From the IMG/VR virus record IMGVR_UViG_3300009151_000118, positions 1 through 45,110 of that record: a stretch of 45,110 bases of DNA. One strand, given 5' to 3'. Numbering within the stretch: position 1 is the first letter of the stretch; each line of letters starts with the position of its first letter. Of the stretch, positions 1 through 12,200 are shown piece after piece. The position numbers and the translations under genes were made by a program. This stretch comes from a virus. A model generated the notes under the pieces. That model did not search any database. It was not told the origin of the DNA and was given only the letters and a program-made list of their open reading frames with translations.

Positions 1-221
1 GTGCTGCCCAGAATCATAATCAGCGACCGGATTGCCGTGTCGATCACTGGGTTGCCGGTAAGAGATGTTGGAGTCGATGCTGGGGGGGGCTGACTGGTAA
101 AATCTGTTATGGGCAAAGCGTTGTTTTGCGCACTTGCGGCAAGAGCGCTAGGCTGAATAACCTGTGCAATATCTGCTTGGGCAGCGGCAGGATCATCACC
201 ACTTGCAATAGTCTGGTCCAT
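1..221 (-). CDS. Small protein of the lysis/tail end, cut by the window edge
   Basis: An ATG at 221 follows a GGAG ribosome site (GGAGTAAACGAA) and opens a frame that reaches position 1 without a stop, 73 codons. The product starts MDQTIASGDDPAAAQ, is rich in Ala, Pro and Gln, and ends in a short hydrophobic stretch (IRSLIMILG) at the edge. If the molecule is circular, six more codons from the right end (T-G-E-A-G-E) finish it at 79 residues, with its TGA overlapping the ATG at 45095. If not circular, the hydrophobic end could be the beginning of a holin-like membrane segment. It lies 13 bases downstream of the small membrane protein at 235-561. Function unknown; the gene itself is well supported, its end is not. 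Confidence 0.7.
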   Translation of the reverse strand, partial: MDQTIASGDDPAAAQADIAQVIQPSALAASAQNNALPITDFTSQPPPASTPTSLTGNPVIDTAIRSLIMILGS

Positions 222-234
222 TTCGTTTACTCCT

Positions 235-561
235 TCAATCAGGCCCATCCAGCGGGCTGCGCGACTGATTTACACCTTCTTCGTGCCGCATGGCATCAAG
301 AAGTTTGCGCGCCCGCTTTAACACATCAGCTTCCGGCGCGATCCTTTTAATTTCTTGCCAAAGCAATTCAATCACAGTTAATTGTTGATGATGACGAATT
401 CGGCCTTCATTTTCACGATCTTCGCATTTTTTAAGCGCCTGTTTTGTGCGTTTGTTGGTAAGTTCCACCCTGGCCCACAAAAATGAAATTGCTGTGCCAA
501 GTGCGCCAGCCACACCCACACCTGCACTGACGACGCTGCTAATTTCAGAAACTTCACTCAT
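235..561 (-). CDS. Small membrane protein with coiled coil, possible spanin or holin
   Basis: 108 residues. Residues about 8-30 form one hydrophobic segment (VVSAGVGVAGALGTAISFLW). A charged, heptad-like helix follows (33-90, rich in K, E, R), with a polar tail. One N-terminal membrane helix plus a coiled coil is the layout of inner-membrane spanins, and some small phage holins also fit. It follows the tailspike by 20 bases, and lysis genes sit at such operon ends in many podoviruses. The lysozyme, however, is far upstream at 36363-36797. The assignment rests on topology alone, with no family motif recognised. The start is ATG at 561, with AGAGGCG upstream. Confidence 0.65.
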   Translation of the reverse strand: MSEVSEISSVVSAGVGVAGALGTAISFLWARVELTNKRTKQALKKCEDRENEGRIRHHQQLTVIELLWQEIKRIAPEADVLKRARKLLDAMRHEEGVNQSRSPLDGPD

Positions 562-581
562 AGAACCACGCCTCTAAAAAA

Positions 582-3128
582 TTAAATGACACCGCTTTCA
601 ATCCGTATCCAAGCGCCAGCTATGGTAAACATGAAAATTGCTTGCTGGCCCGCAGCCAGAGTGGCAATAGCGCCAGCGCCACCAGATCCCGGCTTGACCA
701 GCACATTAAACGCCCCCGCATCAGCGCGGACCACTCTCACCAGATCACCAGGCAGGCGGTTGGCGTTGAGCAGCACCAGATCGCGCTGCGCCGTCAGATT
801 GGTGACATATACCACCTTGTCGGGCATCCCCGTAGGGTAGCTATAAGTCGCGTCGGCAGGGTCATAATAGCCGAGCGAGATAATGCCATCATGCGGCGTT
901 TGCGACTGGTAAACCCGGATGTTACCGATTTGAAAGGTGTCACGGACGCCAGCCGAAAAATCTAGCGGAGATGACTGCACAGCAATCGACAGATTGCCGG
1001 TCGTGGCTCTGAAATTGACGGGGACAGTCACCGTGCGCCATGTCGAACCAAGTTTGATCGGCCTGCGGTCGCCGGCTGCATATGAACTGTATCGGTCAAG
1101 GTCAAGTTGGACCAAAGACAGGGATCGGGATGTAGCGGCGCGGATTTCGATTTCGGCCCACAACGGAAAATTCGCGTCATAGCCCGAAACATTGCTGATA
1201 TAGACGTTATCATATTTGCTAGACCCAACGAACTGCCGCGCCGTCATCATGCCTCGGGCATCCACGACGGTTGTGGACGAGCCGCCGCTTATAGCGGCCC
1301 CGATGCCCGAAGATGCCGCGAGAAGTCGGTATCCGCAATCTTTGGCACCAAGCAGCACCGTGCGGGTATTGTCTTGTGCTTCGGCGGCAAAATCCAAAGG
1401 CGTGACAAAGGTGATAATGTTGCAGAATGGCAGACCGCCCCCGCTGTCGTTGTTGAACGCGGGCGACACAGGCTCAATATACGGCACAAAGGCATTGTTT
1501 GCGGAAAATAGGCCGGCAGTTTGCACCGCAGACCCATACTCCATGTAATAGGCCGGATAGGTGCCGGTGATAATGTTTGACGCAAAGAAATTGAATGCCA
1601 CGCTGGTAACGTAAGAGCGAATAATGCCCGCAGACTCACCCGACGACCCCGCGATTGTGTTGCCCGAAATGTTGACCCCCATAACGTAGCCATTGATGAG
1701 CGACGAAGAAGGCAATTGATCGACAGGATTTGTCGCACTGGTGTCTGGCAACGCAAAGAGAATGCGCGGCGTATTGCCCTCACCATGGGCGGCGCGTTGC
1801 TCGTTGCCAAACTTGTTTTGCTCAATGACGCCGCCATAGCCACTGTTGTCGGACCCAGTGCGCGCAACGATCCAGATCGCAGCAATCCGATTGGATGTGC
1901 CAGTCACATATGATCCGCTAAAGAAGCCGTTGCGCGACAGCCGGAAACTTCCGCTGACGCCGTTGACGCCGCCCAATTTCACATCAATTGCGTTTCCACC
2001 AAAAATGTTGTTTTGGCCGGTCACCTCATCGCAATATCCGCACCACGCGATGCCAAATGTTGCCCCGGTCCCACCTGCCCCCACGGTCCCAGTCGTCGGG
2101 GTGCCGTCGAAATTGCATTCCTCAACCTGTAAACCGGGGTGATCTGTAGAGTCTGAACCAATCGCAAACTTGGAATAGCCGACAAAATTGCACCGCTCAA
2201 AGATCGGTTTGGAGGCAGTCACAAGGCCGTTGGTGCTGTTCCAATAAATAAACGACCACCCGCCGATCACTTCTAGGTCGTGAACATAGGCGGATCGGGC
2301 GGCGTTGGCTGTAATGAAATGGCAAGCGCTTGTGATCGTCAGGCGTGTCTGGTCGCGCCCAATGCCGCAGACGTTGACCGGCGCGCTAGTGGTGCCGCCG
2401 TTGCTGTTGTCGTTCAGAAGCCCGGTGCCGGAATAAATGTAGCTACCCGCACCCAATTGCAGGTTCATAGATGGCAAGATAACGCCGCTTGGCCCATTGA
2501 TCGGCGCAAGCCATGCCGCACCAAGCCGGCAATACTGCCACATATTTTCAATGCCGGTAGTGCTGTTCGTCACGCCATCAGGGAATGCCCCAAACATATC
2601 GACAATCGGATCGACAACATTGATCGCCCATTTGTTGCCAGCGGCATCATAGAACCACCACTTGCCTTGCCCAATCGCGGGTAGCGCCGAAGGATTTGCA
2701 GACAGCGTGTATCGAGCGCTGCCAATGCCCTCAACCGAAAAGCCGGAAGTGATAACCGCAGTTGCGCCCGCAGGCATTGCGGTGCCGTTGAGACTTGTAA
2801 ACAGGCCAACAAACGCAGCCGGCGCGCTCTCATATGCGCCAAAGACAGGATCAGCAGCCCAAACCTCAACCGGCGGCAACACCCCTTCTGGCGGATAGGT
2901 TTGAACAACCTTGTACGACTTGCCGGAAACAAGGAAAATATCAGGAAACGTCCCCGAATCATCCGCGACAACGGGGTTCGAGTTTGTCACGGTAAGCGCC
3001 ACATCCGAATAGGTTGGCGCTCTCGTGCTGGTGCCGCTGACATAAAAATTCAGCAACGCGCCGGGAATGGGAGCGCCGCTGGGCGTGTAAGCATAGCCGT
3101 ATGGGTTTCCGTAGCGCGAGCCAGTCAC
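582..3128 (-). CDS. Tailspike / receptor-binding protein with beta-helix
   Basis: About 848 residues. The N-terminal 110 residues (GNPYGYAYTPSGAPIPGALL, then YSDVALTVTNSNPVVADDSG) match the domain that anchors tail fibres and spikes to the short tail in many phages. The middle, roughly 220-560, is rich in Asn, Gly and Ser with repeated short strands (GVNISGNTIAGSS, VEECNFDG), as in right-handed beta-helix depolymerases. The C-terminal 250 residues look like a carbohydrate-binding or trimerisation part. I chose GTG at 3128 because GGAG lies six bases upstream; TTG at 3140 would add four residues. It is the last large gene of the late unit, directly after the giant ejection protein. The glycan target cannot be read from sequence. 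Confidence 0.85.
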   Translation of the reverse strand: MTGSRYGNPYGYAYTPSGAPIPGALLNFYVSGTSTRAPTYSDVALTVTNSNPVVADDSGTFPDIFLVSGKSYKVVQTYPPEGVLPPVEVWAADPVFGAYESAPAAFVGLFTSLNGTAMPAGATAVITSGFSVEGIGSARYTLSANPSALPAIGQGKWWFYDAAGNKWAINVVDPIVDMFGAFPDGVTNSTTGIENMWQYCRLGAAWLAPINGPSGVILPSMNLQLGAGSYIYSGTGLLNDNSNGGTTSAPVNVCGIGRDQTRLTITSACHFITANAARSAYVHDLEVIGGWSFIYWNSTNGLVTASKPIFERCNFVGYSKFAIGSDSTDHPGLQVEECNFDGTPTTGTVGAGGTGATFGIAWCGYCDEVTGQNNIFGGNAIDVKLGGVNGVSGSFRLSRNGFFSGSYVTGTSNRIAAIWIVARTGSDNSGYGGVIEQNKFGNEQRAAHGEGNTPRILFALPDTSATNPVDQLPSSSLINGYVMGVNISGNTIAGSSGESAGIIRSYVTSVAFNFFASNIITGTYPAYYMEYGSAVQTAGLFSANNAFVPYIEPVSPAFNNDSGGGLPFCNIITFVTPLDFAAEAQDNTRTVLLGAKDCGYRLLAASSGIGAAISGGSSTTVVDARGMMTARQFVGSSKYDNVYISNVSGYDANFPLWAEIEIRAATSRSLSLVQLDLDRYSSYAAGDRRPIKLGSTWRTVTVPVNFRATTGNLSIAVQSSPLDFSAGVRDTFQIGNIRVYQSQTPHDGIISLGYYDPADATYSYPTGMPDKVVYVTNLTAQRDLVLLNANRLPGDLVRVVRADAGAFNVLVKPGSGGAGAIATLAAGQQAIFMFTIAGAWIRIESGVI

Positions 3129-3209
3129 GGCGTTCTCCAATCAATTTGGGGCGCGTGACTGGCGCTTTCAAACACTCTCTACCACAGCAAAACGGAAATG
3201 AGAACGGCC

Positions 3210-6200
3210 CTATTGCTGTGCTTTCCTTTTGGCCATCGCGGCTTGATCTGCCCGAAACTTCTCGACCTGTTCAGGTGTAGCAATCCGCATAAAATCTCGA
3301 ACTTGCTTTCCATTCATGCGGAACGACGGGTTTAGTGTCGTCCGAATAATGTAGGATTGCAAAGAAGGTGCGACTTTCAACTCGTTCATTTTTTGCCGCG
3401 CTCCAGCAACATCGCCTCGCTTTATCATTTTTCCAATTTCAGCTTTAGCCTCATCAAACCTAAACCGCTGCGATTCCTTGGCATTGTAAATGTCAGCCAT
3501 GCCGGGACCGCCGGGTGCGCCGGGACTAATTGTTATGCCAGCCAAAGGTAGCATCGCGGCAAGTGCTGCGCTTTTCTTGTCTCCGGTGCCGTGGAAATAG
3601 TCGTTGACCGCATCGTATTGGCTCATCGGCAACGTACCAATTATTACATCGTAACCAAGCCTGCCTATCACAGCCCCATAGCCATAAATCCCCTTGTCAT
3701 CTGGCCCGATAAGCTTGTGCCCAAACCCGCGATCATTAGCTGCAACCTCGTACATCAATTTACCCAAAAAGCTTAGTTTTCGCAGCATTATATCGCGTGG
3801 CTGCGTAACCCAGCCGATTTGATCCTCGTTCACTTTACCTGTTGGCAGCCGGCCATAGATCGCTGTGCCGTTTTCATCATAGCGAATGAGGAATCTTCCT
3901 TCTTTTCCTTTTTCATTGTCGCTTGGAGCTTGGTAAATTTGACCGGCCAGCCATGCAGCAAGATGGGCCGCAAGCACCAAACTCACTGTCGAAAATGCCG
4001 ATTCTATCAGGAGCATACTTGCCGCTTTAAGACGGGTACGCCCTTGCGCTTTGTCCAGCATCAGGGGGCCAGCATCACGCAAAATTTGTGCTTTCACATC
4101 CGACGGCAAACCGCCGATAACATCCTTTGCTGCGGCCATATTACCCAAAGTAAACGAACGCGAGAATAGCAGAAGGTTTGCTGTGGTCCGCGCCATTTGA
4201 GACATCGCCTCCATCGGCAATGCGCCCGCATAGCGGTTGGCAAAATGTGCCGCCTCTCGGCCAGCCGTTACCGGGTCGAGGCCAGCCTTAATTCCCTTCT
4301 CGCGCAAGTGAGCGTAAAGGCCTGCCTGCAAATCTGCAATACGATCCCACAAAAGCGTATTGTGCCAAACGTCGCCAAACTTGTCGATGGCGCGGCGCGT
4401 AGCCTCGCCAGCCGTGGGCGAAAACAAATCAACACCCTTGCCGAGAATTTGCGAGGTCCACGATTGACCGGCCTTTATCCCCTGCCCTTCCGCAGAAGCA
4501 ATACCGGCAATGTCCTGATTGAAATAGCGACCCCCAATAGGGTCCATGCCATCTTTAATCGCTTGGCTCATCTGCGCGGGGTCATTACGGACCTTGTTGC
4601 CGGCAAAATAGCGATAGAGCAACAGGACACCCAGTGGATCGGCTGGAATAGCTTTGCCCCAGATCACCGCGTTGTGCATCACCGGGTTATACATGATGAT
4701 GCTCATCTGCTTGGCTTTAATGTCCATGATGGCGCGAACAATTCCGCTGCTCGGCCCGGTCAGCACAGCCTTCAATGGCCCTTCAAACTCTTTGCTGATC
4801 CACAAAGGCATCATATCGCCATTCTGATCGAGCGCTGGAACAACCTTGCCCGTCTCCGCGTCCTCAACAAATTTCACACCCCATGTTTGCAGTGCTGGCT
4901 CATCGGGCATCGTAAAGAACGACTGCGGGTTGCTCGTGGAACCTTCTTCCACCAGCACATCGCCGGTGTCTTTGCTCATAGTTTTGATATTTTCAACAAG
5001 GGTACGCCCCGCAATGGCTTGGTCGAGGCGCTGCGTCGCAACACCAAGTGTCCTAATATCGCGCACAACCTCTACGCCATTCCCAAAGGCGGCGCGGGCT
5101 GCGGCCTCCGTCTCCTCTACCGTTTCATATTTGCGCTGGCGAAGCTGGCCGGTTGTGGTCGAAATTTTGCCACCGCGCCTTTCCTGTTTCGAAGTGGTTT
5201 TGGAAATCACCTTTGGCCCACTGGCAGTCATTTCAATAATCATGCGCGGGACATAGGATTCCAGACCTTCACCCGTTACCATGCCTAAATCTTGGGCAGC
5301 CTTAAAACTGGCATCAGCTCGGCGCTGGAGTTCAAGAACGGTATCACGCTCTTTATCCGTCAAACGGTTTAGCCCTTCATTCGGTCCCGGCTGATCGCCT
5401 CGGCGTAAAATTACGCCCTGCTCGTCCGCAGCTTCCCACATCCGGCGGCGGGATTCCGCATCAAAGTTTTTGACCAGCCATTCGTCAAGCTTACCCCACT
5501 GATATGCAGCTAAGCGCTTGGCATTGGCAAAATCTTTGGCCACACCTTGCGCCCGGTCGGAACCCTCCGCAATAGGGTCAAGCCCCATCCGCACTTCATG
5601 CAAAGCGGTTTGCACTGGATCAGGCAGCGCCTTGCGGGCTGCCTCGGCTAGCTTATGCCCCACATTATCCACGCCACGGCCAAGGATGTTGGTAATGATC
5701 CCGCCGGGACCGGTGCGAGGGGCTTCCTTGTCGTCGCGCTCCACGCGGCTCTGGCGGGCAAAACTGGCGTCCAAAGCCCCAGCCTCGGTCATGTCATTCA
5801 TACGCGAGGCAATCTCCCCGCTCGACATGGCGCGCATTACGTCCTTTGCGGTGCGGAAACCGTTGCCGCGCAGCGCATTGCCGATGGCCTCAAAGATAGC
5901 CTTGATCCGCTCCCACGCCTTTAGGAGTAGGCCGGCGGGCTGGCGCTCACCTGTTGCAAATCGAGCAAACAGATCGGACACCGCTTCCTCGACCTGATCT
6001 TCGCCAGACAATTCAAAATATCGCTTCTTGATGCTGGCCATCAACCGAGCATCTCCAGTCGCCACCCGCGACAGTGCGCGCCATTCCGCATCGGTGAAAG
6101 CACCCCGCATCGCATGGACAACTTCATGGTTCAAAGCGTGCATTGCGCTCGGCCCATCCATTGCAATGGTAATGACGTTGCGATGGAACTCGCCAGCCGG

Positions 6201-9200
6201 CCCGCCAAGGCTCTTTACGATCTTGAGCGCAACTTTGCCCTCCAAACCGACCTCGCGCAGCCGGTCGAGCATATCGGCATGAGAAGCAGAAAGTTGTTCG
6301 CTACCCGGTTCTGCAATGCTTTGCTTGGCATCACCTTCGGCCTGCGTCTCATCGCTTCGCTTCTCACCAGACAATTCGGTGATGACCTGTTGCAGCTGCT
6401 CGCGCTTGGCTGCCAATTCATCAGTTTTTGGCCAAGGCTTTGCGACTTCCGCTTGAAGCCCTTCCTGCTCTTGCGCTGCCGCCTCAACCTTTCGTTGCTC
6501 GTATGCTGCCGCCGACCGAAACCGGATTGGGTCCATTTGCTCACGAATTTTATTGATAAGCGCTCGTGCTGTGGACGGCGTAAAGGCATCTGTCAGCGTA
6601 TTGTATTGCGCCACCTCGCGCCCTTGAGCATCAAGAACCGAAATAGACGCACTGACTTTGCCGAAACTTTCACCCACATCAATCTCAGCGGGCATCCCAT
6701 CAATGCTAACGCCGCTGATCGTAAATTCTTTTTTGCCTTTCGACTCTACCGCCTTTGCCCCAATGGCTTTGGCCAGATCATTGGTGTCAATAAATTGCTG
6801 GTCGCCAAGCGAACCCTCAAAATCTGGCGTTCCCAGCTTGTTTCGGATTGCATTATCCACACCATCGACAGAAGTAATTTTCTCGCCATCAATGTCGATT
6901 GAAAACCGCGCTTTTGGATCATTGGCGCGAAACTTGGCTATAATAGCCTGCGCGGCATCAGTTGCGGCCCGAACATCGTTGTAGGGCTTGCCATCGACCA
7001 TAGCCATGCGCTGTGTGGAATTAGCTTGCACTCGCGCTTTTTGCGCCTCCAGCACATCCGCGAACTGGGCGTACATATCGGCGCGCTGCGGACCATTAGC
7101 CATTTGACGCACATTGCTGGCAATCTTGCTGCGCAGCGCGTTGATGCGATTATTGTAAGAGCGTTGTTGCAACTGCATTTTTTTAATGTCGCCATCCAAC
7201 TCGACGCGCTGAATCATTAGCGGATTGCCGGTCGCAAGTGCCGCCATTTCAGCCATGCCGACGCTTTCGGCATCATCAAATTCCATAGTGTCCGCACCGT
7301 CATATTTACGGATGCCATTGATTGCCTTTAACTTTTTGGCATTCAAGTCCCACATCTTTGCATCTATGCTGCGCTCTGTCACATAAGCGATCACATCGAC
7401 GGCAAATTTATCGTCGCCATATTTAGCCAGCAAAGAATTGCCTTGGCGAACAATACGTCCTTCGCGTTGCTCAATGTCAGATGGTTTCCAAGTCGTGTCG
7501 CCGTGGTGGAGCGCAACCAAGCGCTCTTGCACATTCGTACCAGCCCCCATGCGTTGCGTTGACCCAATAAGAACGCGCACTTCACCACGGTTTACTTTAC
7601 CAAACAGATCAGATTTTTGTTTATCGGTATTGGCCTCTTGCACATAAGCGACTTCGCTTTCGGGGATGCCCTGCGCCTTGAGTAGCTTTTTCAGTTCATC
7701 ATAAGCATTCCACCCGCCGGCCTGCGCAACCCGCATTGCTTCAATTTCGTTCGGGTTGAATTTTTCCAAACCATCAAGAGCTTTAGCTTTTGCGTCCTCG
7801 TCGCCCTTGCTGACCGCGTCCATGAGCTTGCCATAGGCCGCATCATAGGCCGCAATTATTTTGTCATCGCCTTTCGATTTAGGGACAGATCGGTCCAGAA
7901 AAATAATCTGGGTGCCTTTATCTGAGTTCCATTTCTTATATGTGGCTGCAACGCGGTCTGCAATTGTCGCCAGTTTGCTGCGCTCGTCCCCGACATCTAT
8001 GGTTGGATCAACAGCGCGAGGATCGAGCGAGACTTTGCGCGCACGGTCCATAAGCTTCAACCGAGCAATGTTTCGAGCTTTGGGGTCCTTTTCAAATGGC
8101 AGCTCTTCGAACCCACGCACGACCTCTTCCAGAATGCGTTGCGTGGTCGGAGAAGGTGGAACAACCGCAACTTCACGGTCACGGCCATTGGCGCGTTGCG
8201 AATTGGTATCAGGCAATGGATATTTTTTGCCGGGGTTATCTTCGGCATAAGCTGCTTTAATGTCGTCATTCGTAACGGCATCAGCCACCGAGTACCACAA
8301 ATCCATCAATGGGCGCATATTTGCCCAGTTGCGGCCAAGTCGATTGACCTCTTTGACGCCACCCGCCTCTGTTGGCTCCCACTCGGTTCCGGCGCTGACA
8401 AACATAGAGCGCCATGCGTCAAAATTCTCCAACCCCATTTCTTTCAATTCCTGCGGCACAAGGTTGCGCATAAGCAGGTACATTTCAGAAACAGAATTGC
8501 TAATTGGGGTGCCGGTCAGGAAAGCGATGGACGTATTGTGCCGTTCGCGGATTGCCCTCATTTTCAAGTGAAGGTCCATAGCCTTCTGCGAACCAGTCTT
8601 ATTGCCCATCCCGCGAATATCTTGCAGGCGTGAGGAATAGGCGAGGTTCTTAAATTCGTGCGCCTCGTCTATTGTGAGGTCGTCAATTCCCATTTGCTCA
8701 AACGATAGCAGGCGGTCGCGGTTGCCGCCACGTAAACGCGCCAACCGTTCCTCCAGCTTTTTAACCAGCCGTTCAGCCTCGGCCACACCGAAAGGTTTGC
8801 GAAAACCAGACTGGCCAGCTTCTGCCGCAGCTTTTTCTGCTTCTATGACAGCAGCATGTGCCGATTGCAGTTCATCTTGGATGTACCGTTCTTCGGTTGC
8901 CCGGTCGAGGTCAATAAAATTGAATGAGCTATGCCCAATAATCGCCATGTCAAAATCACTGGCTGCAATCCGGGCAAACAATCGCCGTCGGTTAGCGCGC
9001 TCAAAATCAGCTTTGCCCGCTGCCATAATCTTTGCGCCGGGGTAAAGCTTGATCGCGTCTTTTGCCCATTGCTCGACTAGATGATTTGGCACCACTACAA
9101 GCGGCTTATTCGACATGCCCATGCGCCGCCGCTCCATAATGCGCGCAATGGCTGTAAAGGTTTTGCCAGCTCCCACAACATGGTCATACAGCACGGCTGG

Positions 9201-12200
9201 ATCAGTAATCCCGCGCCAGATGCCGTTCATCTGGTGCCGGCGCATTTTGATTACGGCGTCAGGAACTTTGCCAAAAAGCTGCAGGTGTGAACCATCTCTC
9301 TGGCGCAGCAATCGGCTGTTGAATTTTTCATTGAATATATTGACCAACCGATCCCGGCGCTCGTCATTGTTGAATGCCCAATCCTGAAATTCGCTGGCCA
9401 GTTCCTCGCCTTTTTGCTCACTCTCGGCGGTGCCAACCTCATCGACATGCGTTTTCTTGTTTTCGTCTTTGAATGTTACCTTCAAACCCTTCGAGTTAAG
9501 AATTTTGTCAACAATGGCATCAGCATTGTGAGCATTGGCTGACGTTTCCCACTCAGCAGCAGGCTTGCCGTCGGTGTAAACGGTAAAAGCGTTGGTCAAT
9601 TCCGAATAGCTGACATGGGCGTTATGGTAGCCAAGGTGTTTTAGAAAATCAGCATAAACGTCTGGCGGAATCCAATTGCTGCCCAAAATCGGCGTAATTC
9701 GATCGGGCGTCAAATCTTCTGGAATAATGCTCTCAAGCGCTTTGGCATTGGCATCGAGGCCGGCGGCGCGGGCCATGTTGAGTTTGCGCTTGACCAAGCC
9801 AGACAGGTAAAGATCACGCGGCTCCCAGCGTTTTGTCTCTGGGTCATAAAATGCCCTCGGCGTCTCACCTTCGGACAAAGCACGCTCGGCCCCCGGAACA
9901 TCGGTCCCTAGCAGTTTGGCAATACGCTCAATGTCAATTCGACCAGACTCAGATAAGGCAATTGAAATCGCATCATTGGCATTTTCAGCATGTTCCGCAA
10001 ATTTTGGCGGCGTTGTCACGCGCCGGCTCATAATGTCCGACTTGACCCATTTTCCATCAACATATTTTTCAGTTGCCAAAGGCAGTCCACCATCTGGCAT
10101 TACATCGGCAAGGTTTGCTATTTTTCGGTCATTAAGCGCGCCATGTTTGGCTACAAAAGCATCATACTTAGCATTGAGCAAATTTCGACCAGCGGCAATT
10201 TGCGCATCAGTAGCACCGGATGATTCCAAAACAATTTGATTTTTGATGGCATCCCGCACCGGCAAAAGGTCACGCACAATCGCTACACGGTCTTTGCCCC
10301 AGCGATCTTTGGGCGGAATTTCGTTTTCATTTTGGTAAGTGACAAGTTCTTTTTGGTTTCGGTTAGTGACCTTTCCACCTTCCTTGACCACTTTAAGCGG
10401 TTTTCCATCCTCGCCCAAAGTGTTGGTTGCGCGCTGCCACTTGCCATCAATCGTGTAATTATAGTCGGCGGGGAATGGGGTGTTTTCGGTCAAGGGAATC
10501 TCGCGCATAAGCGCTTTGCCCATTTCACCTGCATCAAAATCGACCACCATGTTGAGCTTATTATCAAGGTCGATTGCAATTGCGCCGGGTTCAGCGCGCA
10601 TGGCTGAAAGGCGCATAGCGTCAGCCATGACCTGATAATGCCGCAAAGTTTTTTTGGCGATTCCATTAACGGGTGCAATTTCCGGCAATCTGGAAACCGC
10701 TTGGTCGAGCAAGCTTTCAAACTGCGAAGGGTCAGCCAGCGTCACATTCAGATCGGCGCGAGCGTTCATAGTGCCCGTCGCGTTAATGTCGCCCACAACC
10801 ATATAAGGGCGGCTTACAAAAAACGGGTTAGCATTGATTCGCTCACCAGAACCGGCGGGATCGTCAATGGTACTGGAAGGCACCCACTCGTTCATAGTTT
10901 GCAACGCTCGGTCAATTTCATAGGGCGCAGGCTGTCCATGACCCTTTGGGTATTCGCCGCCCTCCATAACTTTGATCGCAGCATCGGCTACGGCTTGTTC
11001 ATCTTCCGTCAGCTTTTTGAAAAATAGCATGTCGGTCACAACGGACGTTCGCGCATTTTCCTTGAATGCGGTGTCAGGCAGACGAATGCCACCGATAAAT
11101 CTACCGCGCCGCGCCATTTCTTTGCGGGCGCTTGGGTCGAGCGCATCCATGAGATTATGGCTTACCACCATTGCCATAGTCCCGCCCGGTGCCAGCGCAT
11201 CAAGCGACCCAAGGAAAAACTGATTGTGGATCGACTTGCCATTAAGCGCGCTGTTGTGCGGAAAATAAAGGCTTTCCCGGCCAAAGGGTGGGTTGCCAAT
11301 TGCAAGAGCAAATTGATTTTTGGGCAGCGGAAGCTGTTGGAAACCCGAATGAACAACATCGGCATTTGGGTAAAGCTTTTTGGCAATGCGGGCGGTCAGG
11401 CCATCATACTCGACTCCAAAGGTCCGGCTGCCACCGCGCAAATTTTCAGGCATCAAGCCAAGAAAATTGCCAGTTCCCATAGATGGCTCAAGGATCGCCC
11501 CTTCGCGGAAGCCAAGCTTTTGAGCAGCTTTCCACATGGCATCGACAACGGTTTTGCTGGTATAGTGCGCAGCGGTCGTAGAATTACGCGCAGCTTTCAA
11601 TTCGTCAGGCGTCAACAATTCCTCAATCTCAGAAACGCGCTTCTCCCAGCCTTTGGCAACACCTTCGCCCTCTTTGGCCCCAGCCACACGAAAAGCGTTT
11701 TTCAAGCCACCCCAGCCGACATAGCGCGCAAGCTGGCGCTGTTCCTCTGGGCTTGCCCGACGGTTTTCGGTTTCCAGCCGCTTGAGCGTCTTGATCGCGT
11801 CGAGATTGTCTTGAAATTTAACACCCTCGGTGCCTTCGCCCAGTTTCACATCATCGCTGATCGTAAAATCCGAAGCGGGCACATTGATTGGTGTCGAGTT
11901 CTCAATCACCTTGTTGGCAGCGATGACTTCTTCGCCGGGAGTTTCCGCGACAGGCTCACCTTTTACTCGCGGTTGATTCTTTCTTCCACCTCTGGCTCCG
12001 GTGGCAGGTTTATCAGTTGCGGAAGAACGAACTCCTCCGCGTCCTCCCTCGACAATCCCTGTCGCATCATTTGCGCTACTTGGTTCGCTGCTGTCCGGCT
12101 GGCCAATTGCGCCTGTCGGTTCAGTTCCCCCGTTTGCTTGAGGCTCTGGTACATTTTCGGACACCATTGTTTCCAATGGTCCAGTGCTTGGCGGGTATAT

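Noticed and set aside
126-350. 74-codon plus-strand frame at the left edge
   Set aside because: Antisense to two coupled minus-strand genes with good ribosome sites.
4197-5288. 363-codon plus-strand frame opposite the giant gene C-terminus
   Set aside because: Same reason: no start signals, and the opposite strand is coding.
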